From positions 1,860,001 through 1,924,000 of the forward strand of contig NZ_CP108041.1 of assembly GCF_036173065.1 (NCBI RefSeq): a DNA stretch of 64,000 bases, written 5' to 3'. The stretch comes from Rhodococcus sp. NBC_00297. GTDB lineage: Bacteria > Actinomycetota > Actinomycetes > Mycobacteriales > Mycobacteriaceae. Below, piece by piece: positions 63,010 to 64,000 of this stretch (the stretch's first letter is position 1; the number at the start of each line of letters is the position of its first letter). The notes beneath the pieces were generated by a model. The model was not told the DNA's origin, did not search any database, and saw only the letters and a list, made by a program, of their open reading frames with translations. The position numbers and the translations under genes were made by a program.

Positions 63010-63861
63010 TCAGCAGGGGCTGGGGACCCGATCGGCGTAGGACCGGTCGAGCCCGCGCTGCACCATCCACAGTGCGCGGGGGTCGGTGGTCAGTTCCATG
63101 TGCCCGGCGGTGTTGCTCGGGCAGCCGTCCTGCACCCAGACGTTGTCCACGGTCGCGCCCGGGCCCGCGGCGAGGAAGGTGTTCTCGGGCGGCGTGGAGA
63201 CGGTGTCCGCGCGGGTGGCGATCACGGTGTAGTCGACGCCCGGGACGGTGTCGCCGCCCGCGTTGAGCACGTCGAGGAACGACGAGCCGACCATCTGCTG
63301 GACGAACGACGGTCCGACGGCCGCGGCGGCGACCTCGCCGACCGGCAGTCCGAACTGCTGCGCGAGCGATCCGACGAGCTGCCCCGCCGAGAACGTGGTG
63401 CCGTGATTGGTGGCGCCGAGGGTGACGAGGGTGTGCACGGCGTCGGCTCCACCTTCGAACTTCAGGTACTGACGCGCCACGACACCGCCCTGGGAGTGCC
63501 CGACGACGTCCACGTCGGCTGCGCCGGTGCGTGATCGGACGTCGTCGACGAAGGCACGCAGCTCTCGCGCGGACGTGGCGATGTCGTCGCCGCCGTAGGT
63601 CTGCAGCAGGTTCTCGCCGGGCTCGGCGCGGTAGCCGTACTCGAGTGTGAAGACGCAGTAGCCCTCCGCCTCGAGCTGCGGAGTGAGGGTGGACCAGGTG
63701 TCCGGACCGTCGACCCAGGTGCCGTGCACCAGCACGACGGGACGGGGATGCTCGGGTGAGCAGGAGCCGGCGGTGTCGGCCGCGGCCGGACCGGCGCCGA
63801 GAGGTGCGGTGCCCACGGCCACGGCGAGTGCCGTCGCCGCCGTCAGAAGTGCCCGTCTCAT
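63010..63861 (-). CDS. Secreted lipase/esterase (alpha/beta hydrolase)
   Basis: A 283-residue exported hydrolase. The signal peptide RRALLTAATALAVAVGTAPLGAGPAAADTA has a likely AAA-D cleavage site. RPVVLVHGTWVDGPDTW gives the oxyanion hole; the nucleophile elbow is VDVVGHSQGGVVARQYL; His is probably in NTAGHMELTTDPRALW. Two pairs of cysteines could form disulfides, as in class I/II lipases of Rhodococcus and Streptomyces. The ATG at 63861 has TACGAT 6 nt upstream (63868-63873), predicting leaderless expression, and begins the signal peptide. Confidence 0.88.
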   Translation of the reverse strand: MRRALLTAATALAVAVGTAPLGAGPAAADTAGSCSPEHPRPVVLVHGTWVDGPDTWSTLTPQLEAEGYCVFTLEYGYRAEPGENLLQTYGGDDIATSARELRAFVDDVRSRTGAADVDVVGHSQGGVVARQYLKFEGGADAVHTLVTLGATNHGTTFSAGQLVGSLAQQFGLPVGEVAAAAVGPSFVQQMVGSSFLDVLNAGGDTVPGVDYTVIATRADTVSTPPENTFLAAGPGATVDNVWVQDGCPSNTAGHMELTTDPRALWMVQRGLDRSYADRVPSPC

Positions 63862-63867
63862 GCCCTC

Positions 63868-63873
63868 ATCGTA
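63868..63873 (-). promoter_or_regulatory. -10 element (TACGAT), leaderless lipase
   Basis: Minus-strand TACGAT, GAGGGC, ATG. The GAGGGC could also be read as a poor ribosome site too close to the start. Confidence 0.45.
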
Positions 63874-63908
63874 TCCGAGCGTGTTACTGGTGTGACGGAT
63901 GGGACTCG

Positions 63909-64000
63909 TCAGTCGCCTTCCGGTCCGAGCGAGATACCGCGGCCGATCAACCACAGTTCGGGATCCACGTGCTTGTCCGCGACGACGGTCTCGAAGTGCA
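63909..64000 (-). CDS. 3' end of an unidentified gene (partial)
   Basis: The last 29 codons of a minus-strand frame: HFETVVADKHVDPELW, then LIGRGISLGPEGD and TGA. The codon use is normal for the window and the peptide looks like a real C-terminus, but I do not recognise the family. It lies 47 bp upstream of the lipase start. Confidence 0.45.
   Translation of the reverse strand, partial: HFETVVADKHVDPELWLIGRGISLGPEGD

Overview
The window is high-GC actinobacterial chromosome, most like Rhodococcus or a close mycolic-acid relative (Mycobacteriales). The evidence is WhiB, Lsr2, CarD, DisA, MhuD and LpqE/LpqF-type lipoproteins, many GTG starts, and gene order. From about 12 kb to 48.5 kb the order follows, from memory, the Mycobacterium tuberculosis Rv3579c-Rv3628 block: rlmB-cysS-ispF-ispD-carD / lpqE-radA-disA / canB / mutY / hydrolase / mhuD-lpqF / clpC-lsr2-lysS / coaX-panD-panC / folK-folB-folP-folE-ftsH / hpt-tilS-zincin-dacB / ppa. 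This part is ordinary core genome. No phage, insertion sequence, CRISPR array, rRNA or tRNA was seen.

Layout. 1-1 kb: the 3' end of an oxidoreductase, a DUF2277 protein and a WhiB3-like regulator. 1-3.6 kb: a trehalose-6-phosphate phosphatase fused to a GH15 domain, preceded by an overlapping 12-codon upstream ORF. 3.6-7.5 kb: a LacI-type regulator divergent from a ZnuACB-type zinc importer whose promoter carries a Zur-box-like palindrome. 7.5-9.7 kb: pxpABC (5-oxoprolinase). 9.7-11.8 kb: SOUL, DUF4436 and DHFR-like proteins. 12-16 kb: rRNA methylation, Cys-tRNA ligase, MEP pathway, CarD. 16-26 kb: RadA-DisA, carbonic anhydrase, MutY, heme degradation, OsmC, VOC. 26-31 kb: ClpC, Lsr2, LysS. 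31-32 kb: cysteine dioxygenase and rhodanese. 32-42 kb: CoA and folate synthesis and FtsH. 42.5-49 kb: amidase, purine salvage, TilS, DacB, PPase, PAS protein.

The accessory part runs from about 49 kb to the right end. It holds a divergent crotonase/YbaK pair and a sulfur-linked locus in which a class-V PLP enzyme sits behind a clear SAM-IV riboswitch. Overlapping that gene's stop is a small HVDLCR-type leader peptide preceding a short luciferase-like protein. Divergent from it is a 1286-residue Pls/PosA-type single-module NRPS, translationally coupled to an M1 metallopeptidase. Then come MFS, GntR, acyl-CoA dehydrogenase, a sigma-ogt pair and a secreted lipase.

Two patterns cross the whole window. 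First, many genes start exactly 6-7 nt after a TANNNT -10 element (LacI, pxpA, SOUL, radA, the membrane protein at 19.8 kb, the hydrolase/mhuD pair, the crotonase/YbaK pair, acyl-CoA dehydrogenase, lipase, and two upstream peptides). This predicts leaderless mRNAs and was used to choose starts. Second, sulfur genes carry small upstream ORFs with Cys codons (before cysteine dioxygenase and before the luciferase-like gene). Several repeat elements lie between genes: a roughly 85-bp element present twice in opposite orientation 51 kb apart, a 67-bp duplication, and a 32-bp tandem repeat. Everything rests on reading the sequence; no database search was run.
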